A DNA stretch of 64,000 bases from Streptomyces sp. BK239 (GCF_004217285.1 NZ_SHKS01000004.1:248001-312000), one strand, 5' to 3'. Shown: positions 54,062-63,306, numbered from the stretch's first letter. Numbers and translations are program-made. Notes: generated from the sequence alone by a model not told the origin.

Positions 54062-55114
54062 ATGCGCTATCGAGTCCTCGGCACCACCGGCATCGAGGTC
54101 AGCACCCATTGCCTCGGCACCATGATGTTCGGAGCCGTCGGCAACCCCGACCACGAGGACAGCGCGCGCATCGTCCACGCCGCCCTCGACGCCGGCGTCA
54201 ACTTCGTGGACACCGCCGACATGTACTCGGCCGGGGAGTGCGAGGAGATCGTCGGCAAGGCGCTCAAGGGCCGACGCGACGACGTCGTGCTCGCCACGAA
54301 GGTGCACTTCCCGATGGGGGAGGGCCGCAACCGCGGCGGGAACTCCCGCCGTTGGATCCTCAAGGCCGTCGAGGACAGTCTGCGCCGGCTGGACACGGAC
54401 TGGATCGACCTCTACCAGGTGCACCGTCCCGACCACACCACCGACATCGAGGAGACCCTGTCGGTCCTCAGTGATCTGGTGCGGGCGGGCAAGATCCGGG
54501 CGTTCGGCTGCTCCACGTTCCCCGCCGAGGACCTCGTCGAGGCGCACCACGTGGCGGAGCGGCGGGGACTGATGCGACTGCGCACCGAGCAGCCGCCGTA
54601 CTCGATCCTCGCGCGCGGCGTCGAGCGGTCGGTGCTGCCCACCGCGCACCGCCTGGGCATGGGCGTGCTGACGTGGGCGCCGCTCGCCTCGGGATTCCTG
54701 TCCGGCGCCTACCGCGAGGGCCGCCCCGTCGACCTCACCGCCGGCCGCGCCAAGCTCACCCCGCACCGCTTCGACCCCGCCGTCCCCGGCAACGCCGAGA
54801 AGCTCGCGGCCGCGGAGCGACTCGCCCTGCTGGCGGAGGACTTGGGCCGCACCCTGCCGGAGCTGGCCGTGGCCTTCCCGCTGGTGCACCCGGCCGTCAC
54901 CTCGGTGATCATCGGCCCGCGCACCATGGACCAGCTGACCTCGCTGCTGAAGGGGGCCGATCTGCTGCTCGACGACGAGACGCTCGACCGGATCGACGAG
55001 ATCGTGGCACCCGGCACGGATCTGTACCGCGCCGACGGCGTCTGGCAGCCCCGCCCGCTCACCGAGCCCGCGCTGCGCAGGCGCCCGGCGGGAGAGCGGG
55101 CGGCTGCGGACTGA
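54062..55114 (+). CDS. Aldo/keto reductase (oxidoreductase of the YajO/AKR11 type)
   Basis: 350 residues from ATG 54062 with GGAGAAG upstream. It is a complete AKR barrel: MRYRVLGTTGIEVSTHCLGT start, catalytic Asp and Tyr in FVDTADMYSAGE, Lys in LATKVHF, His in DLYQVHRPD, and the NADPH loop ending SVIIGPRTMDQL. It should reduce aldehydes or ketones with NADPH. The upstream MerR-type promoter suggests induction by a toxic or electrophilic compound, so a detoxification role is reasonable. Confidence 0.88.
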   Translation: MRYRVLGTTGIEVSTHCLGTMMFGAVGNPDHEDSARIVHAALDAGVNFVDTADMYSAGECEEIVGKALKGRRDDVVLATKVHFPMGEGRNRGGNSRRWILKAVEDSLRRLDTDWIDLYQVHRPDHTTDIEETLSVLSDLVRAGKIRAFGCSTFPAEDLVEAHHVAERRGLMRLRTEQPPYSILARGVERSVLPTAHRLGMGVLTWAPLASGFLSGAYREGRPVDLTAGRAKLTPHRFDPAVPGNAEKLAAAERLALLAEDLGRTLPELAVAFPLVHPAVTSVIIGPRTMDQLTSLLKGADLLLDDETLDRIDEIVAPGTDLYRADGVWQPRPLTEPALRRRPAGERAAAD

Positions 55115-55116
55115 GC

Positions 55117-55135
55117 CCGGCCGGGGAGGGGCCGG
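55117..55135. terminator. Short GC hairpin between convergent genes
   Basis: CCGGCC and GGCCGG (7-nt loop) directly after the aldo/keto reductase stop and before the convergent ArsR stop. It is a plausible but short bidirectional terminator without a T-tract. Confidence 0.4.
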
Positions 55136-55146
55136 CCCCGAAGGCG

Positions 55147-55539
55147 TCAGTCCAGGGGGCCGGGGGCGTCCGCGGAGCCCGGGGCCGGCATGTCGCGGAT
55201 CCCCATGCGCAGGTGCTCCACGTGGTACAGCGCCTGGTCGAGCAGTTCGGCGACGTGCCGGTCGTAGAGGGCGTAGATGATGGACCGTCCCCGGCGTTCC
55301 CCCGTCACCAGGCCGAGGTTGCGCAGCAGGCGCAGCTGGTGGGAGCAGGCGGACGGCTCCATGTCGACGGCGGCGGCCAGGTCCCCGACCGAGCAGGGGC
55401 CCTCCTGGAGCCGGGCGAGGATGTGCAGCCGTGACGGGGTCGCCAGGGCCTGGAGGGTGGCGGCGACGTCCGCGGCGCCGACGGCGTCGAGACGCTCACG
55501 GGTGGTCGCGGTGCTGGTGGTGACGCTTCCATGGCCCAT
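55147..55539 (-). CDS. ArsR/SmtB-family metal-sensing repressor
   Basis: 130 residues if started at ATG 55539; ATG 55551 adds four residues. Neither has a clear ribosome binding site, so a leaderless message is possible. A winged helix is visible (PSRLHILARLQEGPCSVGDLAAAVDMEPSACSHQLRLLRNLG, core SACSHQLRLLRNLGL). Cys in EGPCSV and SACSHQ and His residues in the C-terminal helix (DRHVAELL, YHVEHLRMG) are candidate metal ligands. It diverges from a P1B-4 ATPase with a palindromic operator between, so it should repress both genes until metal binds. Confidence 0.88.
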   Translation of the reverse strand: MGHGSVTTSTATTRERLDAVGAADVAATLQALATPSRLHILARLQEGPCSVGDLAAAVDMEPSACSHQLRLLRNLGLVTGERRGRSIIYALYDRHVAELLDQALYHVEHLRMGIRDMPAPGSADAPGPLD

Positions 55540-55558
55540 GGGAGACAGCATACCGACG

Positions 55559-55582
55559 ACATATGAAGACCTGTTCATATGT
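55559..55582. promoter_or_regulatory. ArsR-type operator between repressor and metal-pump genes
   Basis: ACATATGAA-GACCTG-TTCATATGT is a perfect 9-bp inverted repeat with a 6-bp spacer, in the divergent region. ATATGAA-N6-TTCATAT is the classic ArsR/SmtB operator shape and is strikingly A+T-rich here. Confidence 0.85.
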
Positions 55583-55634
55583 TCCTGTATGGTGTGGGAG
55601 TCCCTGCCGCCGTGCCCCCGAGGGGTCGATCGTC

Positions 55635-57629
55635 ATGCCTTCCGCCCTGGACCAGCGCCCCGCCCCGGGCCTGACCGGCCCGCGCCCGAGCCCCGCGCCG
55701 CCCGGGCGGCGCACCCGCCTGCTGGCGCTGCCCGAGGCCCGGTGGGCGCTGGCCGCGCTCGCCCTGTTCCTCCCCGCCCTCGCGCTGCACCTGCTCGGCG
55801 CGCCCGCGTGGACGTGGGGGCCGCTGTTCGCCGCCGTCTACGTCACCGGCGGCTGGGAGCCGGCCCTGGAGGGGCTGAGGGCCGCGCGGGAGAGGACCCT
55901 GGACGTCGATCTGCTGATGGTCGTCGCGGCGCTGGGCGCGGCGGCCGTCGGCCAGGTGCTGGACGGTGCGCTGCTGATCGTCATCTTCGCCGCGTCCGGC
56001 GCTCTCGAAGCCGTCGCCACCGCCCGCACGGCCGACTCCGTGCGTGGACTGCTCGACCTCGCGCCCGACACCGCGACCCGGCTCACGCCGGACGGCGAGG
56101 AGACCGTCCCGGCCGACCGCCTCACCCCCGGCGACGTCATCCTCGTCCGGCCCGGCGAGCGGATCGGCGCCGACGGCCGCGTCGTGGCGGGGGCCGGCGA
56201 GGTCGACCAGGCCACCATCACCGGCGAGCCCCTGCCCGCCCCCAAGGAACCCGGCGACGACGTCTTCGCGGGGACCGTCAACGGCACCGGCGCCCTGCGC
56301 GTCCGTGTCGAACGCGACCCGTCCGACTCCGTCATCGCCCGCATCGTGAGGATGGTCGAGGAGGCCGCCGAGACCAAGGCGCCCACCCAGCTGTTCATCG
56401 AGAAGGTCGAACAGCGCTACAGCGTCGGCATGGTCGCCGCCACCGTCCTGATCTTCGCCGTTCCGCTGTTGTTCGGCGCCGAGCTGCGGGACGCGCTCCT
56501 GCGGGCCATGACCTTCATGATCGTCGCCTCGCCCTGCGCCATCGTCCTCGCGACGATGCCGCCGCTCCTGTCGGCCATGGCCAACGCCGGCCGGCACGGG
56601 GTCCTCGTCAAGTCCGCCGTCGTCATGGAACGCCTCGGGCAGGTCGACGCGGTCGCCCTGGACAAGACCGGCACCCTCACCCAGGGCACTCCCCGCGTCA
56701 CCGACGTACGCCCCCTGCCCGACGGGGGCGCGGACCGGGACGAGCTGCTCCGGCTCGCCGCGGCGGCCGAGCACGCCAGCGAGCACCCGCTGGCCCGCGC
56801 CGTGACCGAGGCCGCGCGCGGCCGCCGGCTGACCCCGCCCGAGGCGACCGGGTTCCGCTCCGTGCCCGGCGCCGGCGTCACCGCCGTCGTCGACGGCCGC
56901 ACCGTGAGCGTCGGCAGCCCCGCCCGGCTCCTGCCCGACGGGCACCCCGCGCGCGCCGCGGCGGGGCGACTGGAGGAACAGGGCCGTACGGCCGTCCTGG
57001 TCACCGTCGACGGCACGCCCGCAGGCCTCCTCGGCGTGGCCGACCGGCTGCGGGCCGACGCCGGCCGGGCCACCCGCGGCCTCACCGCCCTGACCGGCCG
57101 CCCGCCCGTCCTGCTCACCGGCGACAACCCGCGCGCGGCCCGTCGCCTCGCCGAGGAGGTCGGCATCACCGACGTGCGCGCCGGGCTGCTGCCCGAGGAC
57201 AAGGTCGCCGCCGTGCGCGAGCTGGAGGGCGGGGGACGCCGGGTCCTGGCGGTGGGTGACGGCGTCAACGACGCGCCCGCCCTGGCCGCCGCGCACACCG
57301 GCGTCGCGATGGGCCGCACCGGCTCCGACCTCGCGCTGGACGCGGCCGACGCCGTCGTCGTCCGCGACGAACTCGCCGCCGTCCCGGCCGTGATCGCGCT
57401 CTCCCGGCGCGCACGCCGCCTGGTCGCGCAGAACCTGGTGATCGCCGGCACGTTCATCGCCGCCCTGGTCCTGTGGGACCTGATCGGCACCCTCCCCCTG
57501 CCGCTCGGCGTCGCCGGGCACGAGGGCTCCACCGTCCTCGTCGGCCTCAACGGCCTGCGCCTGCTGACCGAGGGCGCCTGGCGGAGGGCACGCGGAGCAA
57601 GCGAGGCGGCCCCACCGGCTGACGGGTGA
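55635..57629 (+). CDS. P1B-4-type heavy-metal-exporting ATPase
   Basis: 664 residues from ATG 55635; the earlier ATG at 55563 falls in the operator. The P-type signatures are complete: actuator TITGEPLP, phosphorylation site DKTGTLTQG, GDGVNDAPAL and the metal-ATPase SEHPLA. The membrane metal motif is SPC (IVASPCAIVL) rather than CPC, and the last helices carry HEGSTVLVGLNGLRLL, the P1B-4 pattern. That subclass exports Co, Ni, Zn or Fe. There is no N-terminal metal-binding domain. The divergent ArsR repressor and palindrome give a self-contained metal-resistance unit. Confidence 0.9.
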   Translation: MPSALDQRPAPGLTGPRPSPAPPGRRTRLLALPEARWALAALALFLPALALHLLGAPAWTWGPLFAAVYVTGGWEPALEGLRAARERTLDVDLLMVVAALGAAAVGQVLDGALLIVIFAASGALEAVATARTADSVRGLLDLAPDTATRLTPDGEETVPADRLTPGDVILVRPGERIGADGRVVAGAGEVDQATITGEPLPAPKEPGDDVFAGTVNGTGALRVRVERDPSDSVIARIVRMVEEAAETKAPTQLFIEKVEQRYSVGMVAATVLIFAVPLLFGAELRDALLRAMTFMIVASPCAIVLATMPPLLSAMANAGRHGVLVKSAVVMERLGQVDAVALDKTGTLTQGTPRVTDVRPLPDGGADRDELLRLAAAAEHASEHPLARAVTEAARGRRLTPPEATGFRSVPGAGVTAVVDGRTVSVGSPARLLPDGHPARAAAGRLEEQGRTAVLVTVDGTPAGLLGVADRLRADAGRATRGLTALTGRPPVLLTGDNPRAARRLAEEVGITDVRAGLLPEDKVAAVRELEGGGRRVLAVGDGVNDAPALAAAHTGVAMGRTGSDLALDAADAVVVRDELAAVPAVIALSRRARRLVAQNLVIAGTFIAALVLWDLIGTLPLPLGVAGHEGSTVLVGLNGLRLLTEGAWRRARGASEAAPPADG

Positions 57630-57653
57630 GGGACCTCGCCGGTCAGCCGGTGG
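57612..57653 (+). terminator. Terminator hairpin spanning the ATPase stop codon
   Basis: A perfect 12-bp inverted repeat (CCACCGGCTGAC / GTCAGCCGGTGG) has an 18-nt loop that contains the ATPase TGA stop (57627-57629). The left arm encodes the last residues of the protein. Confidence 0.65.
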
Positions 57654-57845
57654 AGCCCGCTCCAGGCGACCGCTGAGCGGCCGCGCGTCGCCGACCCCGC
57701 CCCCCGGTACCGCCAGGTGATCCGTCTCGCACCCCGGCCTCCCGACACCCCTGCCGCCCCGGCGCTACAGTCCCCGTGCACCCGCGCCGGGCCTCGCCGG
57801 CGGCCGCGGTTGTTTGGTGTCGGGCCGGCGGAGCAAGGGGCAGGA

Positions 57846-59081
57846 ATGACCAGCACACAGGAGAACGCGCCCGTAGTGACCACCAGCGAGGCCGGGGAGT
57901 CCGGGGCCCCCGGGCGGTCCGACTTCGCCGAGCGGGCCGCCCGGATACGGCGGCGGCTCGAACGGCTCATCGGCATCGCGGCCACCGAGGGGAACGCCCT
58001 GGTCGTCCTGCGCAACGGGGACGAGATCTTCCCCGCGATGCTGGAGAGCATCCGGTCCGCCGAGCACACCGTCGACATGATGACGTTCGTGTACTGGAAG
58101 GGCGACATAGCCCGCCAGTTCGCCCGCGCGCTGTCCGAGAGGGCCCGCGCGGGCGTCAGGGTGCGGCTGCTCCTCGACGGCTTCGGCAGCCGCCTGATCG
58201 AGAAGGACCTGCTGGAGGAGATGGGCCGCTCCGGTGTACAGGTCGCCTGGTTCCGCAGACCGCTCTACCTGTCCCCGCTGAAACAGAACCACCGCTGCCA
58301 CCGCAAGGTCCTCGTCGTCGACGAACAGGTCGCCTTCACCGGCGGGGTGGGCATCGCCGAGGAGTGGTGCGGCGACGCCCGCAACCCGGGCGAGTGGCGC
58401 GACACGCACGTACGGCTCGCCGGTCCCGCGGTCGACGGCGTCGCCGCCGCGTTCGCGCAGAACTGGGCCGAGTGCCACGACGAGCTGTTCGACGACCGCG
58501 ACCGCTTCACCGGGCACCGCCCGCAGGGCGACGCCGTCGTCCAGGTGGTGCGCGGCTCCGCGAGCTTCGGCTGGCAGGACATGCAGACCCTGATGCGCGT
58601 GATGATCGAGTCCGCCGAGCAGCGGTTCCGGCTGGCCACCGCTTACTTCTCCCCGGACGCGTACTTCGTCGAGCTGCTGTGCGCCGCCGCCCGCCGCGGC
58701 GTGGAGGTGGAGATCCTGCTGCCCGGCCCGCACACCGACAAGCGCGTCTGCCAGCTCGCCGGCCAGCACTTCTACGAGGACCTCCTCGCCTGCGGAGTGA
58801 AGATCCACCAGTACCAGCCGACCATGCTGCACGCCAAGATCGTCACCGTGGACCGCACGGCCGCCCTCGTCGGCTCCACCAACTTCAACCGGCGCTCCCT
58901 CGACCACGACGAAGAGGTCATGCTCGCCGTGCTCGACGAACGCTTCACCGCCGCCCTCGACGCCCACTTCGACGAGGACACCGCGGTCAGCACGCCGATC
59001 GTGCCCGGCCGCTGGAAGAAGCGCCCGCTGCGGCAGCGCGCCTACGAAACCGTCGTACAGCCCGTACGCCGCTTCCTGTGA
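57846..59081 (+). CDS. Phospholipase D-superfamily protein (cardiolipin synthase-like)
   Basis: 411 residues from ATG 57846 with AAGGGG upstream. Two HKD motifs are present: HRKVLVVDEQVAFTGG near residue 155 and HAKIVTVDRTAALVGSTNFNRRS near 327, as in cardiolipin synthases (first motif core CHRKVLVVD, second core LHAKIVTVD). Unlike classical Cls there are no N-terminal membrane helices, only a charged leader, so it is probably peripheral. Cardiolipin or phosphatidyl transfer is likely; phospholipase D activity is the alternative. Confidence 0.83.
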   Translation: MTSTQENAPVVTTSEAGESGAPGRSDFAERAARIRRRLERLIGIAATEGNALVVLRNGDEIFPAMLESIRSAEHTVDMMTFVYWKGDIARQFARALSERARAGVRVRLLLDGFGSRLIEKDLLEEMGRSGVQVAWFRRPLYLSPLKQNHRCHRKVLVVDEQVAFTGGVGIAEEWCGDARNPGEWRDTHVRLAGPAVDGVAAAFAQNWAECHDELFDDRDRFTGHRPQGDAVVQVVRGSASFGWQDMQTLMRVMIESAEQRFRLATAYFSPDAYFVELLCAAARRGVEVEILLPGPHTDKRVCQLAGQHFYEDLLACGVKIHQYQPTMLHAKIVTVDRTAALVGSTNFNRRSLDHDEEVMLAVLDERFTAALDAHFDEDTAVSTPIVPGRWKKRPLRQRAYETVVQPVRRFL

Positions 59082-59148
59082 CGGCCGCGCTCCCATGTCT
59101 TACCGAGTTTTGGGGTGCGGACCACGACATCCCGGGCAGCCGACCGGC

Positions 59149-60810
59149 ATGACAGCCAGCAACACCACCCGCGGCACGGCACTGCTCTCCGACCCCCTGC
59201 GCAACCGGGGAACAGCCTTCAGCCGGCGCGACCGCGCCGAACTGGGCCTCGACGGGCTCCTCCCGCCCGCCGTCGAAACCCTCGACGAGCAGGCCGACCG
59301 TGCCTACGAAGCGTTCCTCGGCTACGACAAGCCGCTCAACCGGCACATCTACCTGCGCCAGTTGCAGGACACCAACGAGGTGCTGTTCCACCGGCTGGTC
59401 ACCCGGCACCTGGAGGAGATGCTGCCGGTCGTCTACACCCCCACGGTCGGCGAGGCCTGCCGCCGCTTCAGCGAGATCTACCGCAGGCCGCGCGGACTGT
59501 TCCTGTCGTACGACGACCGGCACCGCTTCCGGGAGATCCTGCGCAACCGGCCCCACGCCGACGTCGACGTCATCGTCGTCACCGACGGCCAGCGCATCCT
59601 CGGCCTCGGCGACCAGGGCGTCGGCGGCATGGGCATCCCGATCGGCAAGCTCAGCCTCTACACCGCCATCGGCGGCATCCACCCGGCGCGCACCCTGCCC
59701 GTCCTGCTGGACGTCGGCACCGACAACGAGGAACTGCTGGCCGACCCGCACTACCTCGGCACCCGCCGCCGCCGGGTGACGGGCGACGAGTACGACGAGC
59801 TGGTGGAGCTGTTCGTCTCGGCCGTCGAGGCGGAACTGCCCGGCACCCTCCTCCAGTGGGAGGACTTCGCCACCGCGCACGCGCGCCCGATCCTCACCCG
59901 CTACCAGGACCGGCTGCTGACCTTCAACGACGACATCCAGGGAACGGCGGCCGTGGCGCTCGGCGCGCTCACCACGGCGACCGAGATCGCCGGCGGCAGC
60001 CTGTCCGACCAGCGCTTCGTCGTGCTCGGCGCCGGATCCGCGGCCGTCGGCGTCGCCGACATGATCCGCACCGCCCTCGAAGAGGAAGGCATGTCGGCGG
60101 ACGACGCCGTCTCCCGCTTCTGGTTCGTGGACGTCGACGGACTGCTGCTCGCGTCGCGGTCCGGCCTCACCGAGGAGCAGCGCACCTACGCCCGCGACGA
60201 CGACGAGGTGGGCGACTGGGACGGCGACGGCGCGCCCGGCCTCGCCGAGGTCGTGCGCCGCGTGCGGCCCACCGTGCTGATCGGGCTGTCCACCGCGCAC
60301 GGGGCGTTCACCGAGGAGATCGTGCGGGACATGGCCGCCGGCTGCGAACGCCCGGTCGTCTTCCCGCTGTCCAACCCCACCTCGCACGCCGAGGCCGACC
60401 CCGCCGACCTGGCCCGCTGGACGGACGGGAAGGTACTGGTCGCGACCGGGTCACCGTTCCCGCCGCTGCGGATCGACGGCCGCGACGTGCCGGTCGCGCA
60501 GGCCAACAACGTGTACGTCTTCCCCGCGATCGGCCTCGCCGTCACCGCCGCCCGCGCCACCCGGGTGACGGACCGGATGATGGTCGCAGCGGCCCGGGCC
60601 GTGGGCCGCTGCGCCGCCCGCTCCGCACCGGATGACGGCGCCCCGGCGCCCCTGCTGCCGCCGCTGGGCCGGATGCGGGACGCCGCCCGCGAGATCGCCC
60701 TCGCCGCGGCCCTCGCGGCCGTCGAGGACGGCGTCGCCCCGAAGGCCGGCGAGGACGAGCTGCGCGCCGCGATCGAGGCCGCCCAGTGGACCCCCGACTA
60801 CGACGACTGA
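59149..60810 (+). CDS. NAD-type malic enzyme
   Basis: 553 residues from ATG 59149; the ribosome binding site is weak (GGGCAG). It has the full malic enzyme layout: the N-terminal domain with YTPTVGEAC, GLGDQGVGGMGIP and GKLSLYTAIGG, the metal/acid site in TFNDDIQGTAAV, and the NAD-binding domain with VVLGAGSAAVGVAD. SNPTSHAE and NNVYVFPAIGL complete the active site. It converts malate to pyruvate and CO2 with NAD(P) reduction. Size and the long N-terminal domain fit the MaeA/SfcA class. Confidence 0.92.
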   Translation: MTASNTTRGTALLSDPLRNRGTAFSRRDRAELGLDGLLPPAVETLDEQADRAYEAFLGYDKPLNRHIYLRQLQDTNEVLFHRLVTRHLEEMLPVVYTPTVGEACRRFSEIYRRPRGLFLSYDDRHRFREILRNRPHADVDVIVVTDGQRILGLGDQGVGGMGIPIGKLSLYTAIGGIHPARTLPVLLDVGTDNEELLADPHYLGTRRRRVTGDEYDELVELFVSAVEAELPGTLLQWEDFATAHARPILTRYQDRLLTFNDDIQGTAAVALGALTTATEIAGGSLSDQRFVVLGAGSAAVGVADMIRTALEEEGMSADDAVSRFWFVDVDGLLLASRSGLTEEQRTYARDDDEVGDWDGDGAPGLAEVVRRVRPTVLIGLSTAHGAFTEEIVRDMAAGCERPVVFPLSNPTSHAEADPADLARWTDGKVLVATGSPFPPLRIDGRDVPVAQANNVYVFPAIGLAVTAARATRVTDRMMVAAARAVGRCAARSAPDDGAPAPLLPPLGRMRDAAREIALAAALAAVEDGVAPKAGEDELRAAIEAAQWTPDYDD

Positions 60811-60895
60811 GAACCCGCCGTGAGGCGCGAGGCGAGAAGCCGGGTATGAGGTTCTCCGTCGGGTGGCCGCACGAGGAGAGCAACGGAGGACACCG

Positions 60896-61585
60896 GTGGA
60901 CTGGGCCCGGTTCGCGCAGAACATGGCGTCGATGGCGCGGGACCTCCTGGCGCAGGAGTCGGTCGACGCGACCCTGGAGCGGATCACCGCGTCCGCCACC
61001 GAACTGGTGGACGGGTGCGACGCGGCCGGCATCCTCCTGCTGAGCGGCTCGGAGGTGGAGACCCTCGCCGCCACCGACCAGCTCGTCGTCGACAGCGACC
61101 GGCTGCAGGTGCGGCTGGGCGAGGGTCCCTGCTTCGACGCCGCCCGCACCGCGACCGGCGAGCGCGTCTTCCGTATCGCCGACTTCACCGCCGAGCAGCC
61201 CCGCTGGCCCGCCTACGCCCCGCGTGCCCGCGCCCTCGGCGTGGGCAGCATGATGGGCTTCCTGCTGTTCACCGAGGAGGAGGACCTCGGCGCGCTCAAC
61301 CTCTACTCCCGCCGCCCCGGCGCGTTCACCGAGGCCAGCGAGCTGTCCGGCTGGCTGCTCGCCTCCCACGCGGCGGTCGCCTTCTCCAGCGCCCGCACCC
61401 ACGCCCAACTGGAACAGGCCATCGCCACCCGCCACCTCATCGGCGAGGCCATGGGCATCCTGATGGGCCGTCACCAGGTCAGCGAGGAACAGGCCTTCGA
61501 CGTTCTGCGCCGCTACTCCCAGGAGAACAACGTCAAACTCCGCGAGGTGGCCCGCCTCGTCTGCGAGAAGGGCGCCATCCCGTGA
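60896..61585 (+). CDS. GAF-ANTAR RNA-binding regulator
   Basis: 229 residues from GTG 60896, with GGAGGA upstream. A GAF sensor covers about residues 15-150 (ELVDGCDAAGILLL, LGEGPCFDAARTG-like core LGEGPCFDA). The C-terminal ANTAR domain (about 165-220: ATRHLIGEAMGILMGRHQVSEEQAF, core AMGILMGRH) binds paired hairpins in nascent RNA to prevent termination. Such proteins are common in Streptomyces and usually act as soluble sensors. I see no obvious two-hairpin ANTAR target next to it. Confidence 0.87.
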   Translation: MDWARFAQNMASMARDLLAQESVDATLERITASATELVDGCDAAGILLLSGSEVETLAATDQLVVDSDRLQVRLGEGPCFDAARTATGERVFRIADFTAEQPRWPAYAPRARALGVGSMMGFLLFTEEEDLGALNLYSRRPGAFTEASELSGWLLASHAAVAFSSARTHAQLEQAIATRHLIGEAMGILMGRHQVSEEQAFDVLRRYSQENNVKLREVARLVCEKGAIP

Positions 61586-61709
61586 CCGGGCGAGGCGTTC
61601 ACGCCCGCTCTCGGGCGCGGACCGGGCCGGGCGGGTGTTCCTCGAGGTGCACGGCGTTCAGGAGGGCCGGTCACGTCGAGGCGGGTTCGCCGACGACATG
61701 CGTCGACTG

Positions 61710-62420
61710 TCAGCGCGGCTCCTGCTCGAAGCCGGCGGAGCGCAGGTGCTCGCGCAGCCAGCGCTCGGTGTTGCCGACGTGGAGCAGGGCGGCGGCCTGA
61801 CTCAGGTTGGCGTCACGCGCGCTGAGCGCGTCGAAGATCGCCTCGTGTTCCGCGAGGGTCCGCCCGGCCGCCTGGTCGTCGACCAGCCCGCGCCAGATGC
61901 GGGCGCGCAGGGTGCGGCCCGAGACGCCCTCCAGCAGCGTGAGCAGCGTTTCGTTGCCGGTGGCCGCGACGACGGCGCGATGGAAGGCCGCGTCATGGGC
62001 GTTGAGCCGCTCCACGTCGTCCCGCGCCTCCCGCATGGCGTCCAAGTGGCGCTCGACCTCGCCCAGTTGAGCGTCCGAGATCCGGCTCGCGGCGAGCCCC
62101 GTGGCGAGCGGTTCGAGCAGCCGCCGCACCTCCATCAGGTCCAGCAACGCCCCGTTGTCGCCCTGGAGGAGTTCCACCGCGCCGCCGAGACTCTCCAGGA
62201 GCAGGCTCGGCTGGAGACTGGTGACGTACGTCCCGTCACCGCGCTTGACTTCGAGGACCCGGGCGACGGCCAGCGCCTTGACCGCCTCACGGGCCAGGTT
62301 GCGCGAGAGCCCCAGCTGCGCGGCCAGCTCGGGTTCCGGCGGCAGCTTCGCTCCCGGCGGCAGCGCGCCCGAGCGGATCAGCTCACGGATCTGCTCGATG
62401 GCCCTGTCGGTCAGGGACAA
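61710..62420 (-). CDS. FadR-type GntR regulator (copy 1)
   Basis: 236 residues from TTG 62420 with GGAG upstream. The winged helix-turn-helix is at about 5-70 (LIRSGALPPGAKLPPEPELAAQLGLSR, core LPPEPELAAQLGLSR, then VLEVKRGDGTYVT). The C-terminal FCD ligand domain has the metal-binding residues Asp/His typical of the class (LNAHDAAFHRAVVAATGNE). It is very similar along its whole length to the next gene, so the two are a recent tandem duplication. FadR/FCD regulators usually sense sugar acids or other carboxylates. Confidence 0.87.
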   Translation of the reverse strand: MSLTDRAIEQIRELIRSGALPPGAKLPPEPELAAQLGLSRNLAREAVKALAVARVLEVKRGDGTYVTSLQPSLLLESLGGAVELLQGDNGALLDLMEVRRLLEPLATGLAASRISDAQLGEVERHLDAMREARDDVERLNAHDAAFHRAVVAATGNETLLTLLEGVSGRTLRARIWRGLVDDQAAGRTLAEHEAIFDALSARDANLSQAAALLHVGNTERWLREHLRSAGFEQEPR

Positions 62421-62574
62421 CGGGAGCTCCTTTCCGCGAGTGCGCCGCGTGCACCGGCCCTGTTCGTCTCGTCGAGTCCCGGGCGGGAAGGCCTTGAAGT
62501 GTGACGTCGATGATAGCCGTGCGCCCGGCGCGGATCGGAGGCCGCCCTGCCGAGCGGCGTACGGCGGCCCGGTG

Positions 62575-63306
62575 TCACGAGGGCGACCCGGACGCGGCGG
62601 CCGTCTCGCGCCGCGCGCCGCCGGCCGCCAGGTGCTCCCGCAGCCACTGCTCGGTGTTGCTGACGTGCAGCAGCGCGGCGGCATGACTGAGGCCGGCGTC
62701 CCGCGCGGCCAGCGCCGCGTAGATCGCCTCATGCTCGGCGAGGGTGCGTCCCGCGGCGCGGGCGTCCACCAGGCCGCGCCAGGTCCTGGCCCGCAGGGTG
62801 CGCCCCGCGATGCCCTCCAGCAGCATGATCAGCGTCTCGTTGCCGGTGATGTCCGCGATGGCCCGGTGGAACGCCGCGTCGTGGACGGTCAGCCGCTCGA
62901 TGTCGTCGCGCGCCGCCCGCATGGCGTCCAGGTGCCGTCCCACCTCGGCCAGCCCGTCGTCCGAGATCCGGGCGACGGCCAGCGCCGCGACGGCGGGCTC
63001 CAGCAGCCGCCGTACCTCCATGAGGTCCAGCACCGCGCCGGGGTCTCCCTGGAGGAGTTCGACCGCGCCGCCGAGGCCCTCCAGGAGCAGGCTCGGCTGG
63101 AGGCTGGTGACATAGGTGCCGTCGCCGCGTCTGACGTCCAGCACACGGGCCACGGAAAGGGCCTTCACCGCCTCCCGCGCGAGGTTGCGGGAGAGGCCGA
63201 GCTGAGCGGCCAGCTCCTGCTCCGGGGGCAGTTTGGAACCCGGGGGCAGCGCGCCGGTGGCGATGAGCTCGCGGATCCTCGTGATCGCCTTGTCGGTCAG
63301 GGACAC
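62575..63306 (-). CDS. FadR-type GntR regulator (copy 2)
   Basis: 243 residues from GTG 63306 with GGGAGGAG upstream. It shares long identical runs with copy 1, such as ELAAQLGLSRNLAREAVKAL and SLQPSLLLE, and has a longer Ala-rich tail. Its start lies 10 bp inside the aldo/keto reductase gene, so it is translationally coupled to that gene and probably controls it. The ligand is likely the sugar or acid in that pathway. Confidence 0.87.
   Translation of the reverse strand: MSLTDKAITRIRELIATGALPPGSKLPPEQELAAQLGLSRNLAREAVKALSVARVLDVRRGDGTYVTSLQPSLLLEGLGGAVELLQGDPGAVLDLMEVRRLLEPAVAALAVARISDDGLAEVGRHLDAMRAARDDIERLTVHDAAFHRAIADITGNETLIMLLEGIAGRTLRARTWRGLVDARAAGRTLAEHEAIYAALAARDAGLSHAAALLHVSNTEQWLREHLAAGGARRETAAASGSPS

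Noticed and set aside
61586..61709. Possible small gene or terminator between the ANTAR and FadR genes
   Set aside because: No ribosome binding site, convincing frame or clear hairpin was found in this convergent gap.
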